Translations under genes and position numbers: made by a program
Shown: in pieces, positions 41,101-42,640 of the stretch
How the letters are laid out: each line of letters starts with the position of its first letter
How positions within the stretch are numbered: the stretch's first letter is position 1
Source of the DNA: a virus
Direction: 5' to 3' (one strand)
IMG/VR virus record: IMGVR_UViG_3300027779_000054
Coordinates: 1-42,640 of that record
DNA length: 42,640 bases
Notes under the pieces: generated by a model
Told to the model about the DNA's origin: nothing
What the model saw: the letters and a program-made list of their open reading frames with translations, nothing else
Databases searched by the model: none

Positions 41101-42640
41101 TTATTATAAGATCCAGATGCTGTACTAGCATAGAGGTCTGTCCCATTGTTCAGTATCCAACGCTCGTTTGTGGTACCAAATGATGAAGAACCTGCATGCC
41201 CTTGGGCAAGCATAATTGGACCAGTACGCTGGAAACCTCCAACTTGTAATTTAGCGGAGCTACCTGAACTGATGGGTGTACCTAGATGTACATAGCTAGC
41301 AAAGGTAGCCGTACTACTATAACCCTCGTGGAATACTCGCTTATCTCCACTACCGTCTGAATTAACTACAAGCTGTTTAGATGAATTTATTTTTGCCCTA
41401 TGCACGCCAGCGACATCATCATAAGCCATATAAAATATATTATCACCAACACCAATAGAATAGCGTGTGTCTACACTTCCAACACCAGTACCTCTTAGGT
41501 GAATAATTCCATATCCTGTGGTACCATCTATAGCTAATTCTTTATTACCAGACCCCCAAGAAGCGTCTGTGATAGAAGTTGTACCAATACCCAAACCAGT
41601 TGCTGTTATAGCTCCTGTATAGTCAATTGTTGCTACTGTAGATAATGCAGTACCCGCTGTTGATGATTGAGGTGTAGCCATAAATCTGAATGAATTTAAA
41701 CCATCACTAATATCAGAACTCATTACAAATGCCGCTGACCCAGTTATTCCACCCCAAGTATTATCTTGTGTTGGTAAGTTACTGCTGTTTACTGCTGTAT
41801 CTATATTTACGCCAAGTATTGAAGCCGCATAACCAACACCGCCAGAGGCATTTAATGACTGAATAATTTTAAAATCACCAGTGTCGTTCCCAGCGATTGT
41901 GTTGTTTAATATAAGAGGATGGTTAGCAGTCACTGTGCCACCAAAGGTAGCGTTGCCAGATATATCTGCAATGCCATTAATGTCTAATTCTGTAGCTACA
42001 ATTTTAGTAGCAACATTAAACTGACTATTGCTCATAAATGCTCTAGCAGTACCGCCTATAGCAAACCCTAAGTTGTCTGACGAAGGTCTATATAGTCCTG
42101 TATTAGTATCGCCCGCAAAAGATAATGAAGGTAAAGCAACAGTGCCATTAGCAACCCCTACTGTGCCACCAAAGGTAGCGTTGCCACTATTTTTGACAGT
42201 AAACGCCTCTACATCAGTTCCACCATTTACATTACTGTTTGTACCAATAGCCCTTATTATATTTCCTAAACCAGCATTTTGACCGTCAACCTTAATTAGT
42301 AGACCTTGATTATTATTAGCATTACCACCTTCTCCAGTCTGTTCTATAAATAACGTAGGTGCGTTAGTAGCCACGTTTTGAACTATATGTACTAATCCGT
42401 TAGTAGCACCAAAATCACCGCCTTGAACATGAAGCTTAGAGCTTGGCCCAGTTAGTCCAATACCCACGTTGCCTCCACTCGGCTGAAGCACTAAATTATA
42501 AGATGTGCCAGTACCATCTTCTCGCATCGCCTGTATCCAACCGTTACCGCTTGACCCGTCAACTCCAAGATACATTCCATGAAGTTCGTTAATGGATAGT
42601 CCAAGCACTCCGCTTGCCGTCCCTAATGTTGGATATGTTG
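38124..42640 (-). CDS. Giant tail fibre with S74 chaperone, N-terminus outside window
   Basis: The frame is open to the right edge, so the start lies beyond 42640 and the GTG at 42608 is not a real start. It has trimeric fibre-type sequence with six LDADLLDG repeats linking variable domains. The C-terminus is a peptidase S74 intramolecular chaperone: YYSDERLK gives the Ser (38475-38477) and the Lys five residues on, the self-cleavage dyad. About 117 residues would be cut off after trimerisation. A coiled coil (LVPLLVEAIKELKEEVNGLK) ends it. This is a host-recognition fibre. It abuts the small adhesin by 1 nt. Confidence 0.9.
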   Translation of the reverse strand, partial: TYPTLGTASGVLGLSINELHGMYLGVDGSSGNGWIQAMREDGTGTSYNLVLQPSGGNVGIGLTGPSSKLHVQGGDFGATNGLVHIVQNVATNAPTLFIEQTGEGGNANNNQGLLIKVDGQNAGLGNIIRAIGTNSNVNGGTDVEAFTVKNSGNATFGGTVGVANGTVALPSLSFAGDTNTGLYRPSSDNLGFAIGGTARAFMSNSQFNVATKIVATELDINGIADISGNATFGGTVTANHPLILNNTIAGNDTGDFKIIQSLNASGGVGYAASILGVNIDTAVNSSNLPTQDNTWGGITGSAAFVMSSDISDGLNSFRFMATPQSSTAGTALSTVATIDYTGAITATGLGIGTTSITDASWGSGNKELAIDGTTGYGIIHLRGTGVGSVDTRYSIGVGDNIFYMAYDDVAGVHRAKINSSKQLVVNSDGSGDKRVFHEGYSSTATFASYVHLGTPISSGSSAKLQVGGFQRTGPIMLAQGHAGSSSFGTTNERWILNNGTDLYASTASGSYNNKIWTDGNDGSGSGLDADLLDGQHGSYYAPASTYLPLAGGTLTGNLHLGNNVGLTSTTTGEALRVLFPGGGARKNSGSSETGAIKITLPVGMTNGMLSFKVTVYQYNTDDSFEVHCGGYNYPTGLTWQHNPFGYITSSVKANHGPYAIRFGYDSNSKACIYIGETSTVWSYPHIAVTEAMIGYSGYDNTTWDDGWDVSIATSFENVTHTIAATDTSTVGWHPYNDGSGSGLDADLLDGVHGASFLRSDATDTATGSVSLRAGGSHLGNHEFASASSSSTGYGDAGIEIREGAFGASSSYAAPRIGFHWGGVVASNISMDTAGAILIRNNPGTGYENFRANNIYANGTNTVWHVGNDASGSGLDADLLDGQQGTYWGSGAGNQDTTYNFGGSTFTSRNSGNPIAIDSVTTNMVGYVNTSTAAGYSDGAGFSAAYDSSWVGQLFVDFRTGKLSTRGKNSGTWQAHRFMWDNLNDGSGSGLDADLLDGLELHTGRNNVANKVVRTNASGYIDAGYINTYNGDQGATLATRVYTSTDDYIRHHDIASFRSMMNVTAKTGYGGRETSTASQAYWVGTMGYGANDFDTVFSYGSGHIDGWSSPANQPSTQTSHWVGHQSLHHYASTSSQHGHQFLVGAGNPAYCYLRGVWGSGWSSWAKMYNSFNDGSGSGLDADLLDGINSTYFNRGDNIYGVMVGTSGWNMNDLFTTRNRSGFFDVWSGTNFPTGTSHVHGIQVRHNTSTHYGWQLAGQYAQNKLWHRTVSNNSWSGWNQQWGSGNDGAGSGLDADLLDGISSASFLRSDAAATSTGLLTLNGGLAIEGSTIWNGSDTWCRIPGDTGVYFPSYGGGIHSTDTTWVKIYNSKSLYVANSIAATGNITAYYSDERLKTKTGKIENALEKVQSLHGFTYVENDVAKSLGYKSEREQVAVSAQDVQRVLPQAVSLAPCDMETDEFSGEITSKSGEDYLTVDYSRLVPLLVEAIKELKEEVNGLKVQLGGK
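38743..41088. repeat. Six dispersed LDADLLDG linker repeats in the fibre gene
   Basis: Six copies of the motif N-D-(G/A)-(S/A)-GSGLDADLLDG, each about 45 nt and highly similar in sequence, near 38.75, 39.10, 39.66, 40.01, 40.40 and 41.06 kb. They separate unrelated variable segments. This linker is recurrent in marine phage fibres and is a plausible recombination point for exchanging fibre domains. Confidence 0.9.

Noticed and set aside
42606-42608. GTG at 42608 as the start of the S74 fibre
   Set aside because: The frame stays open to the window edge (YPTLGTASG upstream) and the sequence there is typical mid-fibre; the start lies outside.
1-42640. tRNA, integrase, repressor, restriction or CRISPR genes
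   Set aside because: None recognised in either strand; the window reads as a lytic phage genome.

Overview
The window is most of the genome of a lytic, AT-rich, T7-like marine podovirus. T7-type replication and transcription genes (family A DNA polymerase, primase-helicase, single-subunit RNA polymerase) are combined with a cobalamin-type (class II) ribonucleotide reductase, LDADLLDG-repeat fibres with an S74 chaperone, and very large internal virion proteins. The host is probably a marine Gram-negative (alphaproteobacterium-like on style); this is inference. No integrase, repressor, tRNA or insertion sequence is visible. Portal, capsid, large terminase and a gp11-like tail tube protein are absent and presumably lie outside the window.

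Layout. 1-1320, plus strand: seven tiny, tightly packed, mostly acidic early genes, ending at a bidirectional terminator (1331-1359). 1381-1432: a GC-rich patch with a 15-nt tandem repeat and a 5-bp stem/3-nt loop hairpin. 1437-1835, minus: a lone gene resembling the small terminase subunit, behind a phage-type promoter. 1919-9795, plus: replication and transcription (DUF3310 protein, zinc ribbon, DNA polymerase, HNH endonuclease, 5'-3' exonuclease, RusA-like resolvase, primase-helicase, T7-like RNA polymerase), ending at a second bidirectional terminator (9810-9845). 42640 down to 9855, minus: the late region. Reading leftward it holds a giant S74 fibre, a small adhesin-like protein and a GNAT-like gene; small membrane and lysis genes; a second promoter and the class II RNR; a 3-TM protein and a nozzle-like protein; a second giant fibre with its own small adhesin and GNAT-like gene; then the internal or ejected proteins.

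The most striking result is the last late gene (9855-13964, 1369 aa). It carries the single-subunit RNA polymerase signatures in order and at the right spacing: xxxGR at 575-579, motif A Asp779, motif B Rx3Kx7YG at 870-883 and motif C Asp1102. It looks like an N4-type virion RNA polymerase. The phage would then carry two single-subunit polymerases, a virion-packaged one for early genes and a T7-like one for late genes. The two neighbouring giant proteins carry a complete staphylococcal-nuclease active site (1521 aa) and a GH24 lysozyme fold with two altered catalytic positions (1245 aa). The ejected set would therefore combine wall hydrolysis, a nuclease and a polymerase.

Two identical 16-nt motifs, each followed by a different but hairpin-forming +1 sequence, are probably the late promoters read by the T7-like enzyme. 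The fibre module (giant fibre, small adhesin, minicistron, GNAT-like gene) is present twice and appears to have arisen by duplication.
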